A stretch of DNA of 64,000 nucleotides, from the NCBI GenBank assembly GCA_944739405.2, contig OX123182.2:105627279-105691278 (forward strand), written 5' to 3'. Within the stretch, counting starts at the first letter, position 1. Each line of letters begins with the position of its first letter. A model generated the notes under the pieces. The model was not told the DNA's origin and ran no database searches. It saw only the letters and a program-made list of their open reading frames with translations. The stretch comes from Euclidia mi. Its lineage: Eukaryota > Arthropoda > Insecta > Lepidoptera > Erebidae. The translations under genes were made by a program, and so were the position numbers. Shown here in pieces: positions 30,798 through 40,915 of the stretch.

Positions 30798-33138
30798 TCT
30801 ATACTAATATAATAAAGCGGAAGAGTTTGTTTGTTTGTTTGTTTATTTGTTTGTTTGTTTGTTTGTTTGTTTGAACGCGCTAATCTCAGGAACTACCGGT
30901 CGGATCTGAAAAATTCTTTTTGTATACGATAGCCCAGTTATTCCGGAAGGCTATAGGCTGTATAACATAACGCTTTGACCCTTTGGGGCCGGGCAAAAGG
31001 CTAAAAAGGCTAAAAGAGAATGTCGGCTAATCTCAGGAACTAGCAGTCGGATTTCAAAAATTGTTATTGCCTATGATAGCCCAATTATTCCGAAAGGCTA
31101 TAGGCTATATAAAATTACGCCACAACTTATAGGGGCCAGACAAAAATAATAAGATGGTCAGATGAGAAGGGGAGGGTTGGGTCAAAGGCAAAAAAAGGCT
31201 AAATGAATAGGATACAATCTATATGGGTATCGTTTTCGGCATTTTCGGGACACTGATTAATAATATGAAATTTATTTAGTGATCCAAGATGGCGGACGGG
31301 AAATCAAAGATGGCGGATGGGAAAATTTTAAAAATCAATATGGGTATCACCTTCGATATTTTAAGGGGTGGGGAATCGAAATACAACATCTATTTCGTGA
31401 TCAAAGATGGCGGATGGTCAATCAAAGATGGCGGATGGGAAAATTTAAAAAAATCAATATTGGTATCGTCTGCGATGTTAAAAGGGATGGAGAATCCAAA
31501 TACAACATCTATTTCGTGATCAAAGATGGCGGATGGGATTTTTTTTTAAAAATCAATATGGGTATCGTCTCCGATGTTTAAAGGGATGGGGAATCCAAAT
31601 ACAACATCTATTTCGTGATTCAAGATGGCGGATGGGAAATCAAAGATGGCTGATGGGAAAAATTTAAAAAATCAATATGGGTATCGTCTCTGATGATTTA
31701 AGGGCTGGTGAATCCAAATACAACATATATTTCGTGATCAAAGATGGTGGATAGGAAATCAAAGATGGCGGACGGGATTTTTTTTTAAAGTCGATATGGG
31801 TATCGTCTGCAATATGTAAAGGGATGGGGAATCCAAATCCAACATCTATTTCATGATCAAAGATGGCGGATGGAAAATCATAGATGGCGGATGGTAAAGT
31901 TTTAAAAAATCAATATTGGTATCGTCTGCGATGTTAAAAGGGTAGGGGAATGCAAATACAACATCTGTTTCGTGATTCAAGATGGTGGATAGGAAATCAA
32001 AGATGGCGGATGGGAAAAATTAAAAAATCAATATGGCTATCGTCTCCGATATTTTAAGGGGGGAGAATCCAAATACAACATCTATTTCGTGATCAAAGAT
32101 GGCGGATGGGTTTTTTTTAAATCAACATGGGTATCGTCTCCGATGTTTAAAGGGATGGGGATTCCAAATACAACATCTATTTAGTGATTCAAGATGGCGG
32201 ACGGGAAAAATTAAAAAAATCAAATTTGGTATGGAATGCAAATACAACATCTGTTTCGTGATTCAAGATGGTGGATGGGAAATCAAAGATGGCGGATGGG
32301 AAAAAATTCAAAAATCAATATGGCTATCGTCCTCGATATTTTAAGGGGTGGAGAATAAAAATACAACATCTATTTCGTGATCAAAGATGGCGGATGGGTT
32401 TTTTTCAAATCAATATGGGTATCGTCTCCGATGTTTAAAAGGATGGGGAATCCAAATACAACATCTGTTTCGTGATTCAAGATGGTGGATGGGAAATCAA
32501 ATATGGCGAATGGGATTTTTTTTAAAAATCAATATAGGTATCGTCTCTGATGATTTAAGGGATGGTGAATCCAAATACAACATCCATTTCGTGATCAAAG
32601 ATGGCGGACGGGATTTTTTTGTAAAGTCGATATGGGTATCTTCTCCGATGTTTTAAGGGATGGCGAATCCAAATACAACATCTATTTCGTGATCAAAGAT
32701 GGCGGATGGGAAATATAATAATATAAAAAAAGTTATTATTGGTGGTGAAAAAGTGGTAGTGGTATTTGATGTTCGATGCAGATAATGGCTATGTTCAGTG
32801 GATACCTCTCCTACGGAACCCTGCATGGGCGAGTCAGACTTGCAGTTGATTTAATTATTTAATATCCATAGTATTTAATAGTATTTGTAATTTTATCATA
32901 TCCCTAGATCAGTGATCTAACCATATCACTCATATACCACCTTCTCATCTCCTTACAATAAGTTAGTTTTTCTACCCTAGAAATAATTTATATGGCAAAA
33001 CAACTTTGCCTTGCAATTAAGAGATTAAACACTGATGTTCTTGGTAACTTTGTTCTGAATAAGTTGGAAAAGAGTTAAAAATTAATATGAAATGTAAATA
33101 CATTAAAAAGGCGATACGGAGTTCGCCGGGACAGCTAG
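30798..33138 (+). mobile_element. Non-autonomous Helitron, 2.3 kb, intact ends
   Basis: 5' end A|TCTATACTAATATAATAAAG, 3' end with a short GGCGA/TCGCC stem (33110-33127) followed by GGGACAGCTAG|T. The A-T host dinucleotide and the lack of TSD are as expected for rolling-circle elements. The 5' part has a TTTG microsatellite (30823-30872) and two diverged copies of the block AATCTCAGGAACTA...GGCTATAGGCT. No Rep/helicase is encoded; most of the interior is the tandem array below. It interrupts the LINE reverse transcriptase frame. Confidence 0.9.
31280..32712 (+). repeat. Minisatellite with about 20 AAGATGGCGGATGGG motifs
   Basis: About 12-13 units of roughly 98 or 118 bp. Each has one or two copies of AAGATGGCGGATGGG, then ATCAATATGGGTATCGTC and AATCCAAATACAACATCTAT. 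The longer unit differs by a second motif copy. Frames of 76-100 codons inside the array arise from the repeat itself and are not called as genes. Confidence 0.93.
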
Positions 33139-33345
33139 TGTTATTGATATAGACTAAAAACAAGATAAAGATAATGACCACTGTTGACACAAATTTTTAT
33201 TCCATTAGTCACAATGAAATAAATATAATAGAAATATTTCGATAAAAAATATGAGAATAGAGTTGTAATACAATTGTCAGTTAGAAAACCAGTTTCTGAA
33301 AGAATATAATTTGAATAATTAGTTATTAATTGCGATTTTTTGTAG

Positions 33346-33538
33346 ATTTCCAAAGAATGAAGGTTTGAAACTAAATTGGGTCCGAAATATGAGAAAGGGA
33401 GAATGGCAACATTCCAATTCTTCTAAACTTTGTTCGCTTGATTTTGTGTCTGCTCGTTATCAAGAAGGATTTCAAAGAAAAGTTTTGCATTCTTATGCTG
33501 TGCCTATTATTTTTACTAACCAGATATCTAATACTGAG
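33346..33538 (+). pseudogene. THAP-domain gene, exon 2
   Basis: After the acceptor TTTTTTGTAG/A the frame reads FPKNEGLKLNWVRNMRKGEW, QHSNSSKLCSLDF, then ...HSYAVPIIF, and reaches a donor GAG/GTTTGT at 33539. FP-(x)-W-(x)-C-S-x-(H)-F followed by AVPTIF is the second half of the THAP zinc finger. The fourth zinc ligand, normally histidine, is aspartate here (CSLDF), and AVPTIF is AVPIIF. The exon starts in the phase used by the THAP exon at 4587. THAP fingers bind DNA and occur both in host regulators and in P/hAT transposases; with no more of the protein visible I cannot decide which. Confidence 0.65.
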
Positions 33539-33702
33539 GTTTGTACTTCTACTTTATTATTATTAACTTTTATTTTTATCAATCAATATATACCAACATT
33601 GCAACCCTGTATAATCTATGATTGCAACTGTTAAAATATGCTATAGTTATCATATATACATATATGTATATATCATTAACAGTTTTGTGTTGTAATTTTC
33701 AG

Positions 33703-33809
33703 AAATGTCCGAAATAACGAAACCTTATTTTTAGAAAAGATAATAAAGCTTCAAGAGAGAACATGGCTTGCACTTCTGGAACTCAGGATGAAAATATTGT
33801 TCGTAAAAG
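33703..33809 (+). pseudogene. Possible third exon of the THAP gene
   Basis: Bounded by TTTTCAG (acceptor) and AAAAG/GTAACC (donor). In the frame continuing from exon 2 a stop occurs at the fifth codon; the +1 frame is open throughout (a Leu/Lys/Glu-rich, coil-like stretch). Consistent with decay or with a different splice choice. Confidence 0.3.
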
Positions 33810-35624
33810 GTAACCGTTTCCGTCCATGTATATCCCATTTTGGTAACATATATATGTAGTAAATAACGTCATATAGTATCACACCTGCCAGTTATCGTGT
33901 GCGTCACTTTGTGAAATAAATAAATGATTTTGACTATTTTGACTTTATTTCAATTATTTTCCAATACCACAATGTCACAAAGTATGAGAACATAAAATAA
34001 CTTGCTGACTGCAAATGCACTGATCAGTGTGAACTGCGAGACATAATAGATTTTTATTTGTGTCTAACTGTCTAGTCGGTATTACAACATTCAACTAGTT
34101 AAATAAACCTAATAGCGCAGTTTTTCACTCCTTCAAAAATTGTATTAATGTTTCAGTGTTGTCAATATTATTTTCTGTCGGATTATAAGAAATTTGTCAA
34201 ATTGTGATACCGAGCAATGCTAAACTGCGCTTTATACTGTTCCTATCTAGGTACAGTCGAAGAACTTTCCGCTAGACCACAATAAGGGTGAGAATCGCTC
34301 AGCAGGACATCGTCGCTTCCAGTGCTACTTTACACAAACATTGACATTCGTATACAAAACCAGTTTCTAGTGTGCTTCGAGTCTATGAGCGAGCCAAGGG
34401 ATTATTTTCGAACTGGTCTACCGCCTACTTGTTTGATTGCACATACCCGGAGGATTCGTTTACAAATAACAAGTAACCTACTTATTGTACCAAATGTACG
34501 GTAAAGACAAAACTTCATTTTATTGTAATGCAAGTACTTTATATTATTTGGAAATTTCTGAAATGCGAATCATCATAGAGGTGGATAAATTATACTCTGA
34601 CCACCAGTTCGAAGTGGATACTTGAATCCATACATAATACAAGTCTCCTCAGGATAGTAATCATATCTTATTATTACCTCTCTTTTTACAGTATTTGTTT
34701 CTTTGTAGGCACCTAAGTACTATACTCTAAATAAAAGCTCGTAAAATAATATACTACTGGTATATTACTTAATCAAATGCTTATCTTGTCTCTACATACC
34801 GAATTATATACCAATACCAATCAAAGATTAATGCATGAGTACATCACCATTGACAGTCATTTCTTCTTTTGAAAAAATTGCGACATGAGTATTTCAAGAG
34901 GTAATAAAACTTACGATAGGTTTCTTGATTATGCTTAAAGCTATCCCTCCATGTATACTTGCTCCTTGATATAACCATATACGATAGGTTTATGCTATAG
35001 ATACATAATTAATGATACAATATATTTAGTTTTATACTGTTTGGTACATAATTATATGAATAACCCTAAAATCTATCTTTTACTAACTTAACCTACAACC
35101 TAACCTAAAAGTAACAATGATGTAAATTCTAGCCAGATTTATAACAGTTTGATGTCAGGGCCTTTGCTGGGATTATAAATAGGTACTTACAAATGAAACA
35201 CACATATTTTAAATGTACTTATTTAGATATTTTTGTTGAATAATTTTCAAAATATTTCTAATAATCTATCACGCGCATAGCTGCGTGCATCTTCTCATAC
35301 AATGTAAGACTTACATACTTTTCACTTGCATTAAGCATGAGTATTCCACACACGTAAAATGCACCTCACATAAATTGTAACGGATTAGGTAGCTAGACAA
35401 TAGTTCATTAGCAGCCAGTAGCCACTTATCATCCAATACGTACCTATGTATATGCAACACATGGCGTTGGACAGTACATTATTATTTTATGACGCATTGT
35501 ACTAAGCCTAACTGCATTATATGCATAACGTAATGCAAGAATGCATAGCAATTTGCTTATGAATGGAGGATAATAGAATTTATCATTATCTATCATTATT
35601 AATGAGTTACGTCTAGAGATTATT
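33810..35624. other. Intergenic, no gene seen
   Basis: AT-rich. A pair of inverted AGCGCAGTTT blocks at about 34113 and 34224 may mark a 120-bp MITE remnant. No repeat family otherwise recognised. Confidence 0.4.
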
Positions 35625-35761
35625 ATACACCGTGTATTTTAAGTCAGTGTTTTCCCGAAAAGTATGTACTCAGCTCGTGATATAGAAGCTACCTATAATA
35701 TTTATTTTACAAAATATCTTTTTTTTTTCATTTATAATTTTTCTCTAATATGTCCTGAACG

Positions 35762-36118
35762 CAGGGTAAGCTACTTTTTACCCGACTACGGCGAAGCCAA
35801 AAAGAAGGGTAATCACAGACATAGATCTAAGGGTAATGTTTTTGGCAGTCTATGTATGTATGTTTGTATGTTCCAAAGAAGCGCCTAAACAACTGAACCG
35901 ATTTTAATAAATGGGGTATCAATAGTTTCGTAATAATGGCCCGGGTGACATAGGCTATATAAATTTTATCTTAATTTTCTATTACGGAATTAATAGCTCA
36001 GATGCCACCCTAAAAAAAATAAACTGACATAATCATTATGTGCTTGGTATCAACAGAAAGGTATTCGTGAGCACATCACAAATATGTACATATATTATAC
36101 TATTTGAGCCAACATATA
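35762..36118 (+). repeat. CCCGACTACGG family, first half
   Basis: Starts ACCCGACTACGGCGAAGCC and runs to TGTACATATATTATACT. The second half resumes at 39858 (GCGGTTGTACTTACAATTCG). In the copy at 55437 the two halves are adjacent. Confidence 0.7.
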
Positions 36119-36344
36119 AAGGAGAATGACCATTTTTGTATGGAAGTTGGGCTAAGTTTGCTTCTTGATGGTTTGACCATTAATATGTAGAAAATATAGT
36201 CGTAATTAAATCAGGAAAAAATAAATATGAAATTCGGCGGCAGTTCTAAGATATCGGATATTTAAGATTCCAAATATTTTGAGGTTAAGTTTTGTAATAG
36301 TCATATCATTTAATCATACTAGTAGTAATAAATTAGTTAATTAA

Positions 36345-36570
36345 CGCCCGTGCTCTGGAGAGCAGGTACGTTAAGCCGTCGGTCCCGGCTGTCATGAAGA
36401 TCTTTGACAGTCGTTACGGGGAGTCAGTAGGTGCCCTCAAATAAACATACTGATCTTAACCATGGCAAATCGCTATGCCTTTGAGTTACGGAGGTCAGAC
36501 GGGCAGTGGCTCTGTCGAAAAGCTGATATTCTGCCATATCTGGTTAGTCTTGTAAGCGGGCTCCTAGGTC
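36345..36570 (+). repeat. GCGGAGGTCAGAC interspersed repeat, copy 2
   Basis: Longest copy: starts near GTACGTTAAGCCGTCGGTCC, a block like the body of the 5S-headed SINE, and ends GTTAGTCTTGTAAGCGGGCT. Confidence 0.6.
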
Positions 36571-36613
36571 TCAAATATATATTTGATACAATCAAATATA
36601 TATTTCTCAAGTA

Positions 36614-38208
36614 TACACACATCAACAAAGTCTAGGGATATCTTAATCCTAAATTATTTACGAGTTTATAGTTTAGAACCTTGTTAGTTTCCACAAAAAG
36701 TTTATATACAGATTAAAACCTCTTTTATTCTATTTTCAAAATTTGAACATGGAAAGAAAAAAAACAAAATAATAAACAAAATATGGCGGCAAATTTGCTA
36801 GTAATTCGTTACATTAAAGAAAGTTAAAACTGTTTTATTATAATTATTAATGAAAAGGGTTTTTAATTGTTTTTCTTTTTTAATTTAACGTGACGTACGA
36901 ACTTTAAAAGTCATGTCACGTCGTCATTTGAGTCGAGATGAAATGTTACGAGCCGTGGGCATGTTAGAAAATGGTGCAATTCAACGCGTCGTTGCTGAGG
37001 CCCTAAATACCAGTCAAAATGTGATATCAAGGTTGTGGTCACGTTATCGCAGTACTGGAGATGTGGCCGAACAGCACACAGGTAGATATCGTGTTACTAC
37101 GCAGAGACAGGATCGATTTCTCCAAATGACCGCCAGAAGACAACCCAATATCACAGCGCTGCAACTAGTGCAAAGGCTCCAGGAGGACCACCAGCTGCTG
37201 GTAAGCGACCAAACCGTGCGAAGAAGGTTACATGAAGTTGATCTTCATGCTCGAAGACCATTGCGTGTTCCAGCATTGCGACGTGGCAATCGCGGTCGGC
37301 GGCTTTCGTGGGCTCGGGAGCATTTACCATGGAGTGACGAACAATGGTCTTTGGTGCTGTTCACCGATGAGTCCCGGTTTGGGTTTCACCCGGATTCACG
37401 AAGAACACGCGTTTGGAGAGCTCCAGGGAGAGTTAGCCGTCTACGGCACCCTCAGGAGGTCCACCCATACCAAGGCGGGACAATCATGGTGTGGGCAGGA
37501 ATTCGTCTTGGCGGACGAACCCAACTCGTTTGGATCCAAGGCAGCATGACTGCACAAAAATACCACGAGGAGGTAGTAGAGCCCGTTATTGTCCCACACA
37601 GAACTCAAATAGGCCATGAATTTCTACTCATGCACGATAATGCTCCTTGCCATACGGCGCGGCTGGTATCGACCGCTCTCCGAGAGCACGATATTCAAGT
37701 TTTGGATTGGCCTGCACAGTCGCCCGACTTAAATCCTATCGAGCATGCCTGGGACATGTTACAACGAAAAGCTTTGAGAGATTTTCCACCAAATTTGACG
37801 ACTGAACAACAACTTTACGAACACTTGCAAAGGACATGGGACCTCATACCGCAGCAAGACATTGACAATTTAATTTTAAGTATTAACAATCGATGTCGAT
37901 GTGTAATCAATGTAAGAGGTGGCAACACTGATTATTAATGATTAGATTTTACAAGATTTTTTCCATTTTTATTAAAATTAATAGTTTTTTAAGAAGAAAT
38001 GTTTGTTGTTATCATACTAATTTTCCATGATGATTAAAAAAATTATTTTTTTTATTTAAAACAAAAAAAAACACGAAATGTTTTTTATTTTTATTAAAGA
38101 CCTTAAAATAATCTATGATTCTTCTATTTACTGTATCAGAAAATTCTTCATAGATTTTTAGATATTTGATGAAATATAAAATATCCCTAGACTTTGTTGA
38201 TGTGTGTA
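36614..38208 (+). mobile_element. Complete Tc1/mariner element, 1595 bp, TA TSD
   Basis: Perfect 28-bp terminal inverted repeats beginning TACACACATCAACAAAGTC at 36614-36641 and, inverted, at 38181-38208, with TA on each side (36612-36613, 38209-38210). It holds one intact transposase frame (36913-37938). Size, TA target and single ORF all fit an autonomous Tc1-type element. Confidence 0.95.
36913..37938 (+). CDS. Tc1-type transposase, DD34E, apparently intact
   Basis: 341 codons, the usual Tc1 length, from the first ATG after the left TIR. Residues about 7-50 form the first helix-turn-helix (LSRDEMLRAVGMLENGAIQR...SRLWSRYRSTGD), then a GRYR motif (57-60, cf. GRPR AT-hook) and a second HTH (about 64-115). 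The catalytic triad is visible: D152 in VLFTDESRFG, D242 in LLMHDNAPCHTA, E277 in SPDLNPIEHAWD. There are 34 residues between D242 and E277, the DD34E spacing of the Tc1 family. The enzyme would cut and paste the element at TA sites in the nucleus. No stop or frameshift is seen, unlike every other transposase trace in the window; codon use is more GC-rich than its surroundings. Activity cannot be judged from sequence alone. Confidence 0.95.
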   Translation: MSRRHLSRDEMLRAVGMLENGAIQRVVAEALNTSQNVISRLWSRYRSTGDVAEQHTGRYRVTTQRQDRFLQMTARRQPNITALQLVQRLQEDHQLLVSDQTVRRRLHEVDLHARRPLRVPALRRGNRGRRLSWAREHLPWSDEQWSLVLFTDESRFGFHPDSRRTRVWRAPGRVSRLRHPQEVHPYQGGTIMVWAGIRLGGRTQLVWIQGSMTAQKYHEEVVEPVIVPHRTQIGHEFLLMHDNAPCHTARLVSTALREHDIQVLDWPAQSPDLNPIEHAWDMLQRKALRDFPPNLTTEQQLYEHLQRTWDLIPQQDIDNLILSINNRCRCVINVRGGNTDY

Positions 38209-38214
38209 TATAGA

Positions 38215-38385
38215 ATATACATATATAATTTGTTTGTATTTACAAAAATAAGTATATATGTATGTTTACTATGTTTATCTATTATCTAGTACCCATAGTA
38301 CAAGTTCTGCTTAGTTTGGGACTAGATGGTGTTGTGTGGATGTGGTAGAATATTATTATTATTATGATGTGAGTTGTAACAAGAC
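38215..38385 (+). repeat. SINE 3' fragment (family of 3274-3667)
   Basis: Shares TTTGTTTGTATTTACAAAAA-like sequence, CTAGTACCCATAGTACAAG, GTTTGGGACTAGATGGTGTT and the (ATT)n tail. The Tc1 element may have split it from its head. Confidence 0.6.
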
Positions 38386-38396
38386 ACTTGTTGTCC

Positions 38397-38454
38397 AATG
38401 TATGTAGCTTTGCCTTGTAGGTGCACTCACCTACAAGGCAAAGCTACATACATT
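38397..38454. repeat. Hairpin, 27-bp perfect arms, 4-nt loop
   Basis: Arms 38397-38423 and 38428-38454 (AATGTATGTAGCTTTGCCTT ...) with loop CACT. No coding or promoter signal. Confidence 0.85.
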
Positions 38455-39855
38455 TGAACGCCTGTACATTATATAAGTTTCGGGTAGGTATATTCAGTCC
38501 TCTATATTATATTTCTTACTGGGAATTCTCAATACCATGTGGTACAATTAATGAAAATTCAATGACGCTAGTTGGCAAAAGATAATCTCATTCCTTTGGA
38601 CCTTATATTATACAGTGTGCATTAAAACTAAACTGTTCTAATAACTGCTCTAAAACTAAACTAAAATGCTTAATAGGCAAATTAAACACAGTTATTGTTA
38701 TTTTTCATTTTATTTGTTATTACAAAATCTTCTTCAAATGAATCATATACCTACCAATGAAGCAGGAGCTTGTATATCGTATATCATTATGTGGTGCAGG
38801 TGTGGCCTCATAAGTTCCAACAGCTTCAATTTTATTAATGTGTAACATTCTAAACATAAGACTCCATTCAATTCCTGTAACAAAGAAGTTAAAGTCTGAG
38901 TATTCGGTTAAGAGAAATAATTGTAAGAATTGCGAAGAAAAGTAAACAACACTTACATAGACTGGCGCTATCCATGATGTCAAAATATTGAGCGCCGAAT
39001 GAGAGACATCCAGACAGCCATTCTTTGGACGAGCTACGTCCAAAGAATGGACGTGCAGTGCTGCCGAGGTACCGCAAAGGAACAGTTAATAAGACTGCGA
39101 TCCTCACCACGGTTAGTTGTTCTACGTCTAGACGACATAGGTACTTATGTTACCAATAGAGTCCTGTGTCAAAATCTAGTAAACACACTAGTCACGCAGT
39201 AAACGTGTTTAGCCTACAAAGGATTGCTCAACTCAATGTAAATCACAGTAGGTAAATTACTTATTTTCCACAATATCATCGAAACAAAAACACAACGTTC
39301 ATACGAGAAAAAGCAAATTGACTGTTTTCACTAGTTTTCATGTCAAAATAACTGACGTTAAACATTATGGATGCCAGTGTCATAAAAATATGTTCCCATA
39401 TTTTAGATAAATACAAAATATTACTTCGTAGGTAAGTAATATGTTGCATAAAGGATATAAATATTATTTATAGAAAATATTTCACCACCTGTTTCAAAAT
39501 ATCAAAAGATTTTGGTGTTATTTTAGTTATTAGAACTTTCATTCAGCTACACTGTTTGCAGTGTTTGCACTATAACTGTCATTTTTCCCTATTTAAGGAA
39601 GTTTGCAAGAAACTGTAAACATTTGCCGAAATATGAAAAATGAGTTTTTAACGTTTTTAATACGAAATGGCAAATGGCGATGTTACTTATTGCCGAATAA
39701 TGCAGATACTTACTTATTTTAGAACTAAAAATCCCCATTTTGCTTTAACATCAAATTAATATATATAAAATTATAAAATAAAAGAAGATTTTCCACGTAT
39801 GAATGGTTTAGAAGCAAACGTGACACAAAATAGCCCAGTTTTGGACATTCTCCTT
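38455..39855. other. Interior of the nested element; no gene seen
   Basis: Contains a short hairpin at 39018-39050 (arms CCATTCTTTGGACG). Frames at 38720-39043 and 38999-39202 are short and unrecognised. Confidence 0.4.
39018..39050. repeat. Hairpin, 14-bp perfect arms, 5-nt loop
   Basis: CCATTCTTTGGACG (39018-39031), AGCTA, and the exact complement (39037-39050). Confidence 0.75.
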
Positions 39856-39857
39856 TA

Positions 39858-40280
39858 GAACGCGGTTGTACTTACAATTCGCGCGGTTCAGACGCTTTGC
39901 GTTACCTATCTTTCTTTCTTTCTTCCTACAAATATGCCAATGTAAATATTGCGCGGTTAGTTTACATGCCCAATCGGGATACGGAAAAGAGTTAAATAAA
40001 AAAATTGTTTAAATACTATAACCCGACTACGTAAAAATGGGGGACTAAAAAGAACGAAACAAGAAAATAGCTCATTCAGATATAAATCCAGAAAAGTTAT
40101 ATAAGTATAGAAATGCTTAAGCTAGAGCCGTGGTCGCACCTATTGTATACTTGTGTTCATGTAGTTATCTGCCATGTTTGTTAAATGCAGGTAAGTATTC
40201 ATACACATTACGTATTACAATAGGTGCGACCACGGCTCTAGCATGAGCTAGAATCTAGAATGAGCTATTTTCTTTTTAGG
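39858..40280 (+). repeat. CCCGACTACGG family, second half with inverted block
   Basis: Follows the order of 55745-56020. Includes a 27-bp inverted pair GCTAGAGCCGTGGTCGCACC... at 40121-40147 and 40216-40242. Confidence 0.65.
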
Positions 40281-40491
40281 TTGTAAATAAAGTGCATTGA
40301 CCTTACGCATCGACCGTCGCATTGTTATTCTATAAAAAAATCTTTTGGCGAAAAAAAATTCGGACAATTCTTTTATAGGTAACTTCTATATCATGGGCTG
40401 AGTACATACTTTTCGGGAAAACACTGACTTAAAAACTCAGTGTACTGTAACGGGTTCTGGTAGTAAAAACGCAGTAGAGGTTCTAGATGCG

Positions 40492-40497
40492 TTTATT
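40492..40497 (-). terminator. Poly(A) signal of the solo LTR
   Basis: AATAAA on the minus strand about 400 bp downstream of the TATA box, as in an LTR R region. Confidence 0.5.
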
Positions 40498-40905
40498 GCA
40501 GAGTATTGTCTCACTTCCCTTGCCACAACCGAGTATGACCGACCAACAACACGAAACTGGCCTGAACACTAAGGGCTGCAGTCTCCCACGCTGTTCCCTC
40601 CGGTAGTGTGTAGGCAGGCTGCTCGAAGGCTGCGCGTAGCGGCAGATCCTCGCAGGCCGTTGGTTCAGCTGGCAGACGCCGGCGGTACGAGTACGATGAG
40701 CAGGGCGGGTCAGACTCTTCGGCAGAGGTGACGCCGAAGGCGATGCAGGAAGTGTAGCGGTCTAGGAGCACAGCCGGAGTCTTAATGGTGAACCTGGAAC
40801 CGTAGCTGGGACCAGGATACACGTAAATACGACGTAGGGTCAGTAGGTACGCTTAGTTATAGTAGAAGCGACGTTAGAGTAGCGGTGCCGGCCTCTCTGT
40901 CGGCC

Positions 40906-40915
40906 CCTTTATATA
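40906..40915 (-). promoter_or_regulatory. TATA box of the solo LTR
   Basis: Minus-strand TATATAAAGG within GC-rich DNA, the best core-promoter match in the window. Confidence 0.6.

Larger units (their letters stand above)
29413..33345 (+). other. Proposed THAP intron filled with nested retroelements and a Helitron
   Basis: GTAAGT donor at 29413 and a polypyrimidine-rich TTTTTTGTAG acceptor ending at 33345. Within it lie a SINE (29612-29827), a LINE (29938-30797 plus 33139-33182) and a Helitron (30798-33138). Confidence 0.4.
36119..39855. mobile_element. TA-flanked element inserted into the CCCGACTACGG repeat
   Basis: Ends AAGGAGAATGACCA (left) and AAGGAGAATGTCCA (right, other strand), with TA on both sides (36117-36118, 39856-39857). 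Subterminal sequence is also similar in inverted orientation (AAGTTTGCTTCT / ACGTTTGCTTCT). It hosts a repeat D copy, the Tc1 element and hairpins. Confidence 0.7.
35628..40442. mobile_element. Outer TA-flanked inverted-repeat element containing nested transposons
   Basis: About 75 bp at each end are inverted copies: TTTTAAGTCAGTGTTTTCCC then CGAAAAGTATGTACTCAGC at 35637-35676 and, reversed, at 40395-40434, continuing to a GATATAGAAG block. TA precedes 35628 and follows 40442. The right end abuts a solo LTR, so the exact boundary is uncertain. Confidence 0.55.

Noticed and set aside
30823..30872. TTTG tetranucleotide repeat as an independent finding
   Set aside because: It is a normal part of the 5' region of this Helitron family and recurs at 63262-63290.
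31279..32656. Several 76-100-codon frames with repeated KDGGW/MADG runs
   Set aside because: They are the translation of the Helitron minisatellite; the frame follows the repeat period and varies between units.
33141..33353. 70-codon minus-strand frame
   Set aside because: Overlaps the THAP exon 2 border and is in a different frame from the LINE codons that do match across the Helitron.
37232..37549. 105-codon frame on the plus strand
   Set aside because: Shadow of the Tc1 transposase gene in another frame.
40511..40822. 103-codon minus-strand frame
   Set aside because: It lies between the TATA box and poly(A) signal of a solo LTR and shows no known domain.
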